DNA from: Planotetraspora silvatica
GTDB taxonomy: Bacteria; Actinomycetota; Actinomycetes; Streptosporangiales; Streptosporangiaceae
Direction: 5' to 3'
NCBI RefSeq assembly: GCF_016863315.1
Contig: NZ_BOOQ01000040.1
Coordinates: forward strand, 62,001 to 126,000
Length of the DNA: 64,000 nucleotides
Below, piece by piece: positions 16,093 through 24,420 of the stretch. Position numbers and translations under genes: made by a program. The notes beneath the pieces are model-generated. The model saw only the letters and a program-made list of their open reading frames with translations. It had not been told where the DNA came from and made no database searches. Position 1 is the first letter of the stretch; the number at the start of each line of letters is the position of its first letter.

Positions 16093-16551
16093 TCATCCGG
16101 GCAGTTCGCCGAGCGCCGCGGCCATGGCCGCCCCATCCTGATACTCCCGGACGTGCACGACCTTCCCGTCACGGACGCGGAGAACGGTGACGAACCCCGC
16201 CGACGCCTGGCGGCCGGTCGTGAGCACCGTGCCCGCGAGAAGGTATTCGGCGATGATCACCTCGGGATCGGCGGTCTCATGGATGACGAGGTCGCGAAAC
16301 TCCTCGAACCGCACAGGCAGTGCGGCCCGGCCGGGCCCGGCGATCGCCTCGAACGCTGCTCTGCCCTCGACGCGGCGCGGCCGTCCCGGCGGGTTGAAGG
16401 GCCACTCGACCACCAGGTCGTCCGCGAGGTCGCCGCCGTACGCCGTGGGGCCGGCCGTGCTCGTCGCACGGTCCGTGTCGGCGTCTTCCGGGAAACCGGA
16501 CAGCACGGCGTGCTGCCACCGGGTGAAGGCGTCGCGTGGGGTGAGGGTCAT
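16093..16551 (-). CDS. SnoaL-like (NTF2-fold) protein
   Basis: The start is ATG 16551 (MTLTPRDAFTRWQHAVLSGF) with an AGGA site upstream; the longer open frame runs into the neighbouring regulator and is rejected. The 152-aa protein has the NTF2/SnoaL pattern: DDLVVEWPFNPPGRPRRVEG, FRDLVIHETADPEVIIAEYL and a C-terminal VTVLRVRDGKVVHVREYQDG. It is divergent from the TetR gene at 16649, with two matching operator palindromes between them, so it is very probably that regulator's target. Its substrate is unknown. Confidence 0.88.
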   Translation of the reverse strand: MTLTPRDAFTRWQHAVLSGFPEDADTDRATSTAGPTAYGGDLADDLVVEWPFNPPGRPRRVEGRAAFEAIAGPGRAALPVRFEEFRDLVIHETADPEVIIAEYLLAGTVLTTGRQASAGFVTVLRVRDGKVVHVREYQDGAAMAAALGELPG

Positions 16552-16598
16552 GACGTCCTGATTCCTTTCCGTGGGGTCCGGACTGCATGCCGTACACT

Positions 16599-16614
16599 CG
16601 GAGTCGTGACTCCG
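16599..16614. promoter_or_regulatory. Operator copy 1 for the TetR regulator
   Basis: A perfect 16-bp inverted repeat, CGGAGTC-GT-GACTCCG, lies between the divergent SnoaL and TetR genes. A near-identical second copy lies 27 bp further on. This is the expected layout for a TetR autoregulatory operator. Binding is inferred. Confidence 0.8.
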
Positions 16615-16625
16615 CTTAGAAAATA

Positions 16626-16641
16626 CGGAGCGACGACTCCG
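16626..16641. promoter_or_regulatory. Operator copy 2 for the TetR regulator
   Basis: CGGAGCGACGACTCCG is a one-mismatch-per-arm variant of the palindrome at 16599-16614. It ends eight bases before the TetR ATG, so occupancy would block transcription of the regulator itself. Confidence 0.75.
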
Positions 16642-16648
16642 TTTGTCA

Positions 16649-17212
16649 ATGGGTGAGGGACGGCCGCTGCGAGCGGACGCCCAGCGAAACCGCGCGAAGA
16701 TCCTCGACGCGGCCGAATCCGTCTTCGCGGCCCAGGGCCTGTCTGCCTCCACGGAGGATGTGGCGAAGGAGGCCGGCGTCGGCATCGGCACCGTCTTCCG
16801 CCATTTCCCCGTGAAGGAATCGCTGATCGAGGCGGTCTTCCTCGCCCGGGTGCGCAAACTGGCCGACAAGGCGGCGGCGTTGTCGGAGGCTCAGGCGGGC
16901 CCGGCGTTCTACGGGTTCTTCACCTACGCGGTGGAGCAGGCGGCGACACAGAGCGCCTACGCCGACGTGCTGTCGGAGGCCGCGGTCGCGGGCGGCGGCG
17001 AGGAGCCGTCCGTGGTCGGGGCGGAACTGGCGGCCACCGTCGAGACGTTGCTGGTCCGCGCGCAGCAGGCCGGAGCCGTCCGTACGGACATCGGTCCGGC
17101 CGAGTTGATCGCGTTGCTGATCGGAGCATCCCGGGCGGCGGAGCGGGTGAGTCCGGACGTCCGGCTTCGGGCGCTCGACATCGTGTTCGACGGACTTCGT
17201 CCTGTTCGGTGA
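16649..17212 (+). CDS. TetR/AcrR-family regulator
   Basis: The 187-aa protein has an N-terminal TetR HTH (ILDAAESVFAAQGLSASTED, then VAKEAGVGIGTVFRHFPVKE) and a helical ligand domain. The start chosen is ATG 16649; a TTG six bases upstream is possible. No ribosome-binding site is visible, and the operator lies right at the start, so the transcript may be leaderless. It probably represses the divergent SnoaL gene and itself through the paired palindromes. Confidence 0.92.
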   Translation: MGEGRPLRADAQRNRAKILDAAESVFAAQGLSASTEDVAKEAGVGIGTVFRHFPVKESLIEAVFLARVRKLADKAAALSEAQAGPAFYGFFTYAVEQAATQSAYADVLSEAAVAGGGEEPSVVGAELAATVETLLVRAQQAGAVRTDIGPAELIALLIGASRAAERVSPDVRLRALDIVFDGLRPVR

Positions 17213-17278
17213 TGACATGAGCGCATCCGACAAGAAACTTGTCTGAATCCTGAAAACCCCGTCACTTCTCAACGTTCC

Positions 17279-18061
17279 ATGACAGATGATCGGAGGCATG
17301 CGTCTTCCTCGGCTGCTCCCGCAGCCCGCGTCCGCCGGGGCCTTCCGGGAGTCACTCCGAGGATGTTGACCTCACCGTTCTCGTCCCATGGCGACCGGCG
17401 GGTCGCCGACAGGGTGTTCGGCTCCGCGCTGACCGCGCCGAGACGGGCCCGGGCCTTCGTGCGCTGTCAACTCGGCAGGTGGGAGCTGGCCAACCTCGCC
17501 GACACCGCCGAACTACTGGTGTCGGAGCTGGTGACCAACGCCGTGCACGCCACCAACCTCGTCCGCAACGCCCCGATCGCGTCGTCGATGTTCCCTGTGG
17601 CGTTGCGGATGGTCGCGCTCCGGCTGCGCGTCTCCTCCGGCCCGCGCAGCCTGTTCATCGAGGTGTGGGACGGGAGTGAGCGGGCGCCGGTGGTGGCCGA
17701 GAACGACACGTCCGCCGAGGGCGGTCGGGGGCTCGCCCTCGTCGGCACGTTGTCGACGAGCTGGGGCCACTACACCGCGCGCGACCGGGGGAAGATCGTC
17801 TGGTGCGAGGTCCCTCTCCCGCCGCCCGTTCTGGCAAGATCCGCCGCCAGGCCGGCCCGCGTCGCGGCCGCCATCGGCCGGAGGAAGGGCCCGGCCGGCG
17901 CCGACGACGCGTACAGGGGCCTGCCCCGGAGGGTCCGGCAACATCCGCAGGCCGAGCGGGCCGCGGGGCCGGATGAGATGACGCTGCTACGCGTCCTCGA
18001 CGGTCTGCGCAACCTCGATGTCGCCGCTCCCGGCCGTGATGTGCTGGACGGTCCCGGCTGA
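17279..18061 (+). CDS. ATP-binding protein, RsbW/anti-sigma-type HATPase
   Basis: The 260-aa protein contains a HATPase_c_2 domain at about residues 40-185. The N box is VSELVTNAVHATN, the G1 box is IEVWDGSERAP and the G2 box is GGRGLALVGTLS. Such stand-alone domains in actinomycetes act as anti-sigma-factor kinases or switch proteins. The C-terminal 75 residues are Arg/Ala-rich and have no recognised domain. No partner sigma factor or anti-anti-sigma is adjacent. Confidence 0.85.
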   Translation: MTDDRRHASSSAAPAARVRRGLPGVTPRMLTSPFSSHGDRRVADRVFGSALTAPRRARAFVRCQLGRWELANLADTAELLVSELVTNAVHATNLVRNAPIASSMFPVALRMVALRLRVSSGPRSLFIEVWDGSERAPVVAENDTSAEGGRGLALVGTLSTSWGHYTARDRGKIVWCEVPLPPPVLARSAARPARVAAAIGRRKGPAGADDAYRGLPRRVRQHPQAERAAGPDEMTLLRVLDGLRNLDVAAPGRDVLDGPG

Positions 18062-18217
18062 CAACGGCCGACCCGGCGCATTCCCCGTCTCCGGGCCTTC
18101 TGGCCGGTCCCCGAGCCGGTCATGGTGCCCCTGTCGTCCGCTCTCCATGATCATCATTGGTCGAGGTGGGCCCCCGGGGCGAAGTCCTCCGGGGGCCCAG
18201 GCCGTACCGGGCGGGTG

Positions 18218-18967
18218 TCAGGCGAAGGCGTGTGAGAGCCAGGACTGCCAGGCCTGCTCGGCCTTCTTGGCGTCCGCCTCGTCCGAGAAGCCGTGGCGTT
18301 CCACGAAGACGGACTCCTGGTAGCCGTGGATGAAGGTGTAGAGCGCGTCGCGAGTGACCACGATCACGGAGCCGGGCAGGTCGGCGAAGACGACGATACC
18401 CTCCTCCGGCACGAGCCCGTCGACGCCGAGCGTGACGCTGTCGCCAACGGCGGGCGTGCCGGTCAGCCCGAGCGCGGCGGTGACGATCCGGAGGGCCCGC
18501 TCGGCGTCGGCCACCTGCGGACCTGGAGCGAACAGGTTGGACGTGGAGGTCCGGCCGGAGAAGTGCTCGAGGTAGGCGGCGAGCTTGCGCAGGTACATGC
18601 CGTCGCCCTTGGACAGCGCGTCGTACTCCGCCTCCCAGTCGTCGCCGAGGAAGCCGCTGTGCACGAACCTGAGGGTGGTGCCGCTTCCCTCACGCCCCTC
18701 GATGATGTATTCGAACGCCATGAACGTGCCGTCGGGGTTCTCGTCGCCGCGATAGGCGAACCGCTTGCCCGGCTCCCATGCGGTCACGGTGGAATGGGCG
18801 GTGAAACCCATCAGGGTCATGTGGCCCCTGCCGCCCTCCCGCGGCTCGATCTCGGTGTGTCCCATGAACCAGGAGTCGACGCCCGGCCCGCTGGAGATCG
18901 CCTCCCACACCTGCTCAGGGGTGGCGTTCAGCTCGATTTCCTCGTTTACCTCGAACGGGTGCGTCAT
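18218..18967 (-). CDS. SRPBCC/AHSA1-like protein, paralogue A
   Basis: The 249-aa protein starts MTHPFEVNEEIELNATPEQV and has the AHSA1/START-like core (VWEAISSGPGVDSWFMGHTE, STVTAWEPGKRFAYRG). The C-terminal half is a second domain ending EQAWQSWLSHAFA. It lies one nucleotide downstream of an ArsR-like regulator on the same strand, a regulator/SRPBCC pairing that recurs twice more in the window. It is closely similar to the protein at 40431-41186. The ligand is unknown. Confidence 0.9.
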   Translation of the reverse strand: MTHPFEVNEEIELNATPEQVWEAISSGPGVDSWFMGHTEIEPREGGRGHMTLMGFTAHSTVTAWEPGKRFAYRGDENPDGTFMAFEYIIEGREGSGTTLRFVHSGFLGDDWEAEYDALSKGDGMYLRKLAAYLEHFSGRTSTSNLFAPGPQVADAERALRIVTAALGLTGTPAVGDSVTLGVDGLVPEEGIVVFADLPGSVIVVTRDALYTFIHGYQESVFVERHGFSDEADAKKAEQAWQSWLSHAFA

Positions 18968-18968
18968 A

Positions 18969-19649
18969 TCAAGACTCCTTACCTTCTGTAGTGATGTCCG
19001 GGTCGGGCGACCCGTCCGTGTCCACGGAGGGGACGTTCGCGGGGCCGATGTCCGGGGCGCGATGGACGGTGGGGTGGACGGCGACGATCACCCGGTGGTC
19101 ACGCCCGCCCTCGGCGGTCTCGTCGTGGTACTTGCCGACCAGCGCCGCCACCGCACCCGCCAACTCCTCCGCGAACGCCGCCCGGTCGGCCGCCGACGCG
19201 AAGCGGACCTCCCCGTCCAGAGCGAACGTGGCCACCCGCCTGCGCGCCGCCGCCGCGCCCGTGATCAGCACACCCACGTCCCGCACCAACCGCGCCGCCA
19301 CCGCCAGCAACCACCGCGCCGACAACCGATCCGGCGAACGCGACGGATCCGGCTGCACCGCCGCCAACGCCGCCGGCGAGATCACATACGACGCCGCCGT
19401 CGCCCGCATCACCCGCTCGGTCATATTGCCCTTACGGCGCTCCTCCACCAACTCCACCAGACCATGCCGCTCCAACGCCCTCAGGTGATAATTCACCTTC
19501 TGCCGCGGCAACCCCACCTTCGCCGCCAGCATCGTCGCCGACCCCGCCACCGCCAACTCCGCCAGCAACCGCGCCCGCACCGGATCCAGCGACACCTCAG
19601 CCGCCGCCGCATCCTCGATCACCGCCACCTCGAACATGCCCCCTACCAT
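18969..19649 (-). CDS. ArsR-like winged-helix regulator
   Basis: The start chosen is ATG 19649 (MVGGMFEVAVIEDAAAAEVS); ATG 19637, with a GGGGG site before it, is an alternative. The protein of about 226 aa has an HTH with VRARLLAELAVAGSATMLAA and VGLPRQKVNYHLRALERHGL, typical of ArsR/winged-helix proteins that bind next to SRPBCC genes. The C-terminal half is helical and could bind a ligand. It is co-transcribed with SRPBCC paralogue A. A 40-bp dyad sits at its promoter. Confidence 0.88.
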   Translation of the reverse strand: MVGGMFEVAVIEDAAAAEVSLDPVRARLLAELAVAGSATMLAAKVGLPRQKVNYHLRALERHGLVELVEERRKGNMTERVMRATAASYVISPAALAAVQPDPSRSPDRLSARWLLAVAARLVRDVGVLITGAAAARRRVATFALDGEVRFASAADRAAFAEELAGAVAALVGKYHDETAEGGRDHRVIVAVHPTVHRAPDIGPANVPSVDTDGSPDPDITTEGKES

Positions 19650-19652
19650 TCC

Positions 19653-19692
19653 ACCGACAAGTAATAGTGTCAAGACACTGGAAATTGTCGGT
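19653..19692. promoter_or_regulatory. Nested palindrome upstream of the ArsR-like gene
   Basis: An outer inverted repeat ACCGACAA/TTGTCGGT (19653-19660, 19685-19692) and an inner one GTGTC-AA-GACAC (19667-19678) share the same centre at 19672/19673. Fifteen of twenty half-site positions are symmetric. A TTGACA -35-like element reading toward the regulator is part of it. This is a strong candidate for autoregulation. Confidence 0.75.
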
Positions 19693-20007
19693 AGTGATCG
19701 GTCGACCGGACCGGCTTTCCTGGCTGGGGGTTCATCCGGGAGGCGATCCGCAGACGCGTGAACGGCAGAGCGCCGGGCCACGCCGCGGCCTCAGGCGGCG
19801 GGACGATTGCGAGCCCGTCATGAGCTGGATGCGGGCGGGGTCGTGCGCCCGAAGAGGCGTCGCCGGCCTACAGGTGACGGCGCGACGGAGAACGGTGATT
19901 GGGAACGGTGAGGGCGGGTTCTCCCGGTCGTGGCATCCATGACGCTCAGAACTCACAGCGCTCAGGAACTCACGGCGCACTGATACTGCTCAGGGCACGA
20001 CTAGTGC
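19693..20007. other. Intergenic region with nothing recognised
   Basis: Between the palindrome and the UspA gene there are 315 bases with no ORF that looks coding, no clear terminator and no RNA gene that I can see. Several short direct repeats (ctcaggaactcac, ctcagggcacgac) lie at 19949-20010 but have no evident function. Confidence 0.5.
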
Positions 20008-20457
20008 TCAGGGCACGACGGTCACGGGCCACCGGCCGGCGCGGACGAGGCGGATCGCCACCGAGCCCATGATGCGGTGACCCGCCTGAACCGAGGCGCC
20101 GACGACGACGGCGTCGGCTCTGACCTCGTCGGCGACGCGGATCAGCATGGACGCGGCGTCGCCCTGCTCGACGCGGAAGGTGTACGGAACCGGGGGATGG
20201 ATGGTCTCCGAGACCCTGCTCACCCGCTCGACCAGATCGGTCGCCACCTCCTGGCCGGCCATGATGGCGGAGGCGGTGGCATCGGGCAGGAACGAGGTGA
20301 TCGTGTTGGAGGAGGCGGCGAACACGAAGACCAGCCGGGAGCCCTGCCGGCGGGCGAGCCCCCACGCGTAGGCCGTCGCGCGCATCGAGGTGTCCGAGCC
20401 GTCGATTCCCACGACGATCACCTGAGGGCCGTCGGTGCCTAACTCGAACCCGCTCAT
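20008..20457 (-). CDS. Universal stress protein (UspA family)
   Basis: The 149-aa single-domain Usp begins MSGFELGTDGPQVIVVGIDG and has the family's nucleotide-site pattern: VGIDGSDTS near the N-terminus and VVVGASVQAGHRIMGSVAIR near the C-terminus. The classical ATP motif GxxGxxxxxx(G)S/T is partly altered (GASVQAGHRIMGSVA), so ATP binding is uncertain. It is monocistronic and divergent from the ABC exporter genes. Confidence 0.92.
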   Translation of the reverse strand: MSGFELGTDGPQVIVVGIDGSDTSMRATAYAWGLARRQGSRLVFVFAASSNTITSFLPDATASAIMAGQEVATDLVERVSRVSETIHPPVPYTFRVEQGDAASMLIRVADEVRADAVVVGASVQAGHRIMGSVAIRLVRAGRWPVTVVP

Positions 20458-20599
20458 ATCGAGAGCTTATGGCCCGGCGGAGACGCTGATCCACCGCAGG
20501 GGCGGTGAACGGCGCGGACCGTGCGCCCGGTGCCCGGCCATGGTGGCGGCTGAAAACCTGTTGCGGAAATGTCGGTGCCGTTGGTTAAGGTCTCGACAC

Positions 20600-21535
20600 G
20601 TGGCTGACCAATCTCTGATCTCTGCTCGCGGCCTGGTCAAGCGCTTCGGGGACTTCACCGCCGTCGACGGGATCGACCTGGAGGTGGCTCCGGGTGAGGC
20701 CTTCGGCTTCCTCGGGCCCAACGGCGCCGGTAAGTCCTCGACGATGCGCATGATCGGCTGCGTTTCCACGCCGACCGCCGGTGAGCTGCGCATCCTGGGG
20801 ATGGATCCGGTTCGCGACGGCACCCGGATCCGGGCCAGGCTCGGAGTCTGCCCGCAGCTGGACAACCTCGATCCCGATCTGTCCGTCCGGGAGAACCTGA
20901 CGACCTATGCGCGCTATTTCGGGGTGAGCAGGGCCGAGGCGCGCAGGCGGGCCGACGAGCTTCTGGAGTTCGTCCAGCTGTCCGACCGGGCCAACGGCAA
21001 GGTGGAGCCGCTGTCCGGCGGCATGAAGCGGCGCCTGACGATCGCCAGGGCGATGGTCAACGAGCCCGACCTGGTGCTGCTCGACGAGCCCACGACCGGC
21101 CTCGACCCGCAGGCCCGCCATCTGGTGTGGGAGCGCCTGTTCCGGCTCAAGCAGCGCGGCACCACCCTGGTGCTGACCACGCACTACATGGACGAGGCGG
21201 AGCAGTTATGCGACCGGCTCGTCGTCATGGACGGCGGGAAGATCGTCGCTGAGGGCTCCCCGCGCGCGCTCATCGAGAACTATTCGACGGCCGAGGTCGT
21301 CGAGTTGCGCTTCGCCGACGGGCTCGACTCCAACGCCCAGTACGCCGCCAAGCTCGACGGGATCGGCGAGCGGGTCGACCCGCTGCCCGACAGGGTGCTC
21401 CTCTACGCCGACGACGGCGACGCCGCCGTGGCCGAGGTGCACCGCCGCGGCCTGTCACCGGCGAGCGTGCTCGTGCGCCGCTCCACCCTGGAAGACGTGT
21501 TCCTGCACCTGACCGGCCGGACGCTGGTGGACTGA
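20600..21535 (+). CDS. ABC-2-type exporter, ATP-binding subunit
   Basis: The start chosen is GTG 20600 (VADQSLISARGLVKRFGDF). The 311-aa protein has Walker A GPNGAGKSST near residue 40, signature LSGGMKRRL near residue 140, Walker B LVLLDEPTTGLDP near residue 160, and a DrrA/NodI-like C-terminal extension ending in STLEDVFLHLTGR. It forms one operon with two membrane subunits (2-nt gap, then a 1-nt overlap). Such systems export antibiotics or lipids, but the substrate is not predictable. Confidence 0.95.
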   Translation: MADQSLISARGLVKRFGDFTAVDGIDLEVAPGEAFGFLGPNGAGKSSTMRMIGCVSTPTAGELRILGMDPVRDGTRIRARLGVCPQLDNLDPDLSVRENLTTYARYFGVSRAEARRRADELLEFVQLSDRANGKVEPLSGGMKRRLTIARAMVNEPDLVLLDEPTTGLDPQARHLVWERLFRLKQRGTTLVLTTHYMDEAEQLCDRLVVMDGGKIVAEGSPRALIENYSTAEVVELRFADGLDSNAQYAAKLDGIGERVDPLPDRVLLYADDGDAAVAEVHRRGLSPASVLVRRSTLEDVFLHLTGRTLVD

Positions 21536-21537
21536 CG

Positions 21538-22341
21538 ATGACCACGGAAACGACCACGGTGAGGGGCGCCGGCGATCCGCGCCCGCTGCGTCCCGTCGTC
21601 GCCGTCGTGGAGCGTTATCTGACGCTCTACCGGCGGCTCTGGCAGGCATCGGTCTTCTCGTCGTTCATCCTGCCGATCCTGTTCCTCGTCAGCATCGGCA
21701 TCGGTGTCGGCGGATACGTCGGATCCATCGAGGGAGTCGACTACCTGTCGTGGATCGTCCCCGGAGTGCTCGTTTCCACGGCGTTCCAGATCTGCGTCGG
21801 CGAGTCGACCTATCCGGTCCTGGGCGATTTCAAATGGGTGCGGGCCTACCACGCCATGCGCGCCGCGCCGGTCCAGCCGAAGGACATCGTCCACGGGCAC
21901 CTGCTCTACATGATCTTCCGGGTGCAGCTCTCCATCGTGGCGTTCCTGCTGGTGGTCGTCTTCTTCGGCGGTCTGCACTCACCCTGGGCGCTCGCCACCC
22001 TGCCCATCTGCGCCCTGCTGACGGCCGCGGTCGTGACTCCGGTCACCGCCTTCGCCGCCACGATCGAGAGTGACAGCTACTTCGCGTTGCTCTTCCGGTT
22101 CGTCGTGATCCCCGCGACGTTGTTCTCCGGCGTGTTCTTCCCCGTCGAGCAGCTTCCCGTCGCGATCCGGCCCGTGGCGTACGCGTCGCCGGTGTGGCAT
22201 GCGGTGGAGCTGAGCCGGGCCGCCACGCTCGGCCGCGCGCCGAGCTGGCCGATAGTCGTGCACATCGGATATCTGCTGCTGTGGGCCGTGGTCGGGCTGC
22301 TGGCGGCGAGACGAGCGTTCGCCCGGAGGCTGGAAGACTGA
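21538..22341 (+). CDS. ABC-2-type exporter membrane subunit 1
   Basis: The 267-aa integral membrane protein has six predicted hydrophobic segments. Examples are SSFILPILFLVSIGIGVGGY, LSIVAFLLVVVFFGG and LLWAVVGLLAARRAF. It shows the ABC2_membrane pattern, including PATLFSGVFFPVEQLP in the loop before the last segments. It starts right after the ATPase stop and shares one base with the next permease start (TGATG), indicating coupled translation. Confidence 0.93.
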   Translation: MTTETTTVRGAGDPRPLRPVVAVVERYLTLYRRLWQASVFSSFILPILFLVSIGIGVGGYVGSIEGVDYLSWIVPGVLVSTAFQICVGESTYPVLGDFKWVRAYHAMRAAPVQPKDIVHGHLLYMIFRVQLSIVAFLLVVVFFGGLHSPWALATLPICALLTAAVVTPVTAFAATIESDSYFALLFRFVVIPATLFSGVFFPVEQLPVAIRPVAYASPVWHAVELSRAATLGRAPSWPIVVHIGYLLLWAVVGLLAARRAFARRLED

Positions 22342-23147
22342 TGATGACCACCCTTGTGGCCGCCCGGATCTCGGTCTCACCGGGCCGGGTGGGCGCCGTG
22401 ATCAACCGGAACGTGGGCGCGCTCCGGTCGGGCCCCTCCTACTGGGTCGTGCTCATATCCGGCTTCTTCGAGCCGCTGCTGTACCTGCTGTCCATCGGTG
22501 TGGGGGTGGGCGCCCTCGTCGGGGATCTGACCTTCGACGGGCAGACCATGTCCTACGCGGCGTTCGTCGCCCCGGCGATGCTCGCCGTGTCGGCCATGTC
22601 CGGCGCGCTGGCGGAGACCACGTTCAACTTCTTCTTCAAGCTCAAATACATGAAGACGTTCGAAGCGGTCCTCGCCACCCCGGTGCGGCCCTTCGAGATC
22701 GCGGTGGGTGAGCTCGTCTGGGCGGTGATCCGCGGTTCGCTGTACACCGCGATCTTCCTGGGGTTCATGGTCGCGATGGGACTGACGACGGTGGCCGGGG
22801 CTCTTGCCGCGTTCCCGGCGACCGTGCTGGTCGGCCTGGCCTTCGGCGCCGTCGGCATGTGGGTCAGCACGCTGATGCGCGGATGGCAGGACTTCGACCT
22901 GCTGGGCACGGGCCAGTTCGCGCTGTTCCTGTTCTCCGGCACTTTCTCGCCTGTGCAGAATTACCCCGTCGGGGTGGAGATCCTGATCCAGCTCACTCCG
23001 CTTTACCACGCGGTCGAGTTGGTGCGGGCGCTGTGCACGGGAATCGTCGGGCCTGGCATCCTGGTGAACATCGCCTACCTGGCCGTCATGGGTGTGGGCG
23101 GGTTGTGGCTCGCCTCGCGCCGCGTGGAGAAGATGTTGTGCCTCTAG
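22341..23147 (+). CDS. ABC-2-type exporter membrane subunit 2
   Basis: The start is ATG 22341, overlapping the previous stop; a second ATG follows directly. The 268-aa protein is homologous to subunit 1, with six hydrophobic segments and the FSGTFSPVQNYPVGVEILIQ loop. With subunit 1 it should form a heterodimeric channel for the ATPase at 20600-21535. Confidence 0.93.
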   Translation: MMTTLVAARISVSPGRVGAVINRNVGALRSGPSYWVVLISGFFEPLLYLLSIGVGVGALVGDLTFDGQTMSYAAFVAPAMLAVSAMSGALAETTFNFFFKLKYMKTFEAVLATPVRPFEIAVGELVWAVIRGSLYTAIFLGFMVAMGLTTVAGALAAFPATVLVGLAFGAVGMWVSTLMRGWQDFDLLGTGQFALFLFSGTFSPVQNYPVGVEILIQLTPLYHAVELVRALCTGIVGPGILVNIAYLAVMGVGGLWLASRRVEKMLCL

Positions 23148-23207
23148 TGTGTCCCGCCTGCCGCGTCCGGATCCCGTCCGGCGCCGAGTCCCGGATGTCG
23201 TGACCGG

Positions 23208-23966
23208 GTGCCGGTGACGGACGCGCGTGACGGCGGCGTGGTGACGGATCCCGATCCCGGTGCGTACCGGGAGCGGGCCTCGCACGTCCCCGGCGCGGTC
23301 CTGTGGCGACGGGTGATGCCGGCTTCGGAGTCCGCGCAGCGGGTGCTCCCGGACGGCTGCATGGACCTCATCTGGGCGGACGGCGAGTTGATGATCGCCG
23401 GGCCCGACACCGAGGCGCACCTGGCCTCGGATCCGGCGGGCACGCGCTATGTCGGGCTTCGGTTCGCGCCGGGCACCGGCCCCGCCATCCTCGGAGCGCC
23501 CGCGCACGAGCTGCGTGACCGCCGGGTTCCACTCGCTGATCTGTGGCCGGCCGTACGAGTCCGGCGGCTGGCCGGCCACCTGCACGCGGTGCTGGAGTCA
23601 GGCACGCTGACGGATCTCGGCGCGGCGATGGAGCAGGTCGCGGGGGATCGCTACCAGCAGGCGGGTCCGCCGGACCCCGTGGTGGCGAACATGGTCGCGC
23701 TGGTGCGTGCGGGCCTGCCCGCCGCGGGAGTGGCCGAGGCGACGGGGATCAGCGAGCGGCAGTTGCACCGGCGGTGCCTGACGGCCTTCGGGTACGGTCC
23801 CAAGACCTTGGGACGGATCCTCCGCATGAACCGCGCGGTCGACCTGGCACGCACTGGCACGTCGTTCGCGACCGTGGCCGCCGTGGCCGGTTATGCCGAC
23901 CAGGCCCATCTCGCCCGTGACGTGAAGGCGCTGACCGGGGTGCCCCTCGGCACGCTCATCCGCTGA
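23208..23966 (+). CDS. AraC-family regulator with DUF6597-like sensor
   Basis: The 252-aa protein has an N-terminal domain with the motif LPDGCMDLIWADGELMIAGP at about residues 47-66, as in DUF6597-type AraC proteins. A C-terminal AraC HTH pair follows (GVAEATGISERQLHRRCLTA, then TVAAVAGYADQAHLARDVKA). The start is GTG 23208. It overlaps the 3' end of the convergent VOC gene by 11 nt. It might respond to the adjacent ABC exporter or VOC gene, which is a guess from position. Confidence 0.9.
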   Translation: MPVTDARDGGVVTDPDPGAYRERASHVPGAVLWRRVMPASESAQRVLPDGCMDLIWADGELMIAGPDTEAHLASDPAGTRYVGLRFAPGTGPAILGAPAHELRDRRVPLADLWPAVRVRRLAGHLHAVLESGTLTDLGAAMEQVAGDRYQQAGPPDPVVANMVALVRAGLPAAGVAEATGISERQLHRRCLTAFGYGPKTLGRILRMNRAVDLARTGTSFATVAAVAGYADQAHLARDVKALTGVPLGTLIR

Positions 23967-24357
23967 CGGGAAGCGGCGCGAACAGTTCGACGTTGTTGCC
24001 GTCCGGATCGAACACGGTCGCGTAGCGCTGGCCCCAGAACGCGTCCCACGGAGGGTTATGCCCTTCGTATCCGGCTTCGACGAGTCCCGCGTAGGCGCGG
24101 TCCACGTCCGCGGGATCGTCGCACAGGAAGGCCAGGCTGATCTTGGAGCCGGCGCTCGGCGGTGTCCAGGCCGGGTCGAAGGAACGAATGGTCTCGACGT
24201 CGTCCCACGCGAGCCGTATGCCGCCGGGCAGTACCACCTCGACGTGCGGTTCCGCGTCGGCCGTCGCCGGGATGTCGAGCCCGAGGTGGCGGTAGAAGGC
24301 GAGTGATTTGCCCATGTCGGCCACCACGAGGCCGATCAGATTGAAGGAAGGTGCCAT
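23956..24357 (-). CDS. VOC-family (glyoxalase-like) protein
   Basis: The start is ATG 24357 (MAPSFNLIGLVVADMGKSLA). The 133-aa protein carries the VOC repeat pattern: FYRHLGLDIP, HVEVVLPGGIRLAWDD and RYATVFDPDGNNVELFAPL, the last being the usual metal-ligand Glu segment. These small proteins bind or modify toxic metabolites or antibiotics; the substrate is unknown. Its start codon lies inside a perfect 15-bp hairpin. Confidence 0.9.
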   Translation of the reverse strand: MAPSFNLIGLVVADMGKSLAFYRHLGLDIPATADAEPHVEVVLPGGIRLAWDDVETIRSFDPAWTPPSAGSKISLAFLCDDPADVDRAYAGLVEAGYEGHNPPWDAFWGQRYATVFDPDGNNVELFAPLPVSG

Positions 24358-24388
24358 GCGGGTCACGCTACGGGACCCGCATGGCACC
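24350..24388 (-). promoter_or_regulatory. Perfect 15-bp hairpin covering the VOC start codon
   Basis: GGTGCCATGCGGGTC (24350-24364) and GACCCGCATGGCACC (24374-24388) are exact reverse complements with a nine-base loop. The ATG of the VOC gene is at 24355-24357, within one arm, and the ribosome-binding region lies in the loop and other arm. In the mRNA this would hide the start codon. It could alternatively be a DNA operator. Confidence 0.75.
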
Positions 24389-24420
24389 GTCTTGAACGAA
24401 TCAGACACCCGGTGCCCTGG

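Noticed and set aside
18765-19664. Plus-strand frame of about 300 codons over the ArsR-like gene
   Set aside because: Extremely Arg/His/Pro-rich product characteristic of a shadow frame; the minus-strand gene has recognisable HTH motifs.
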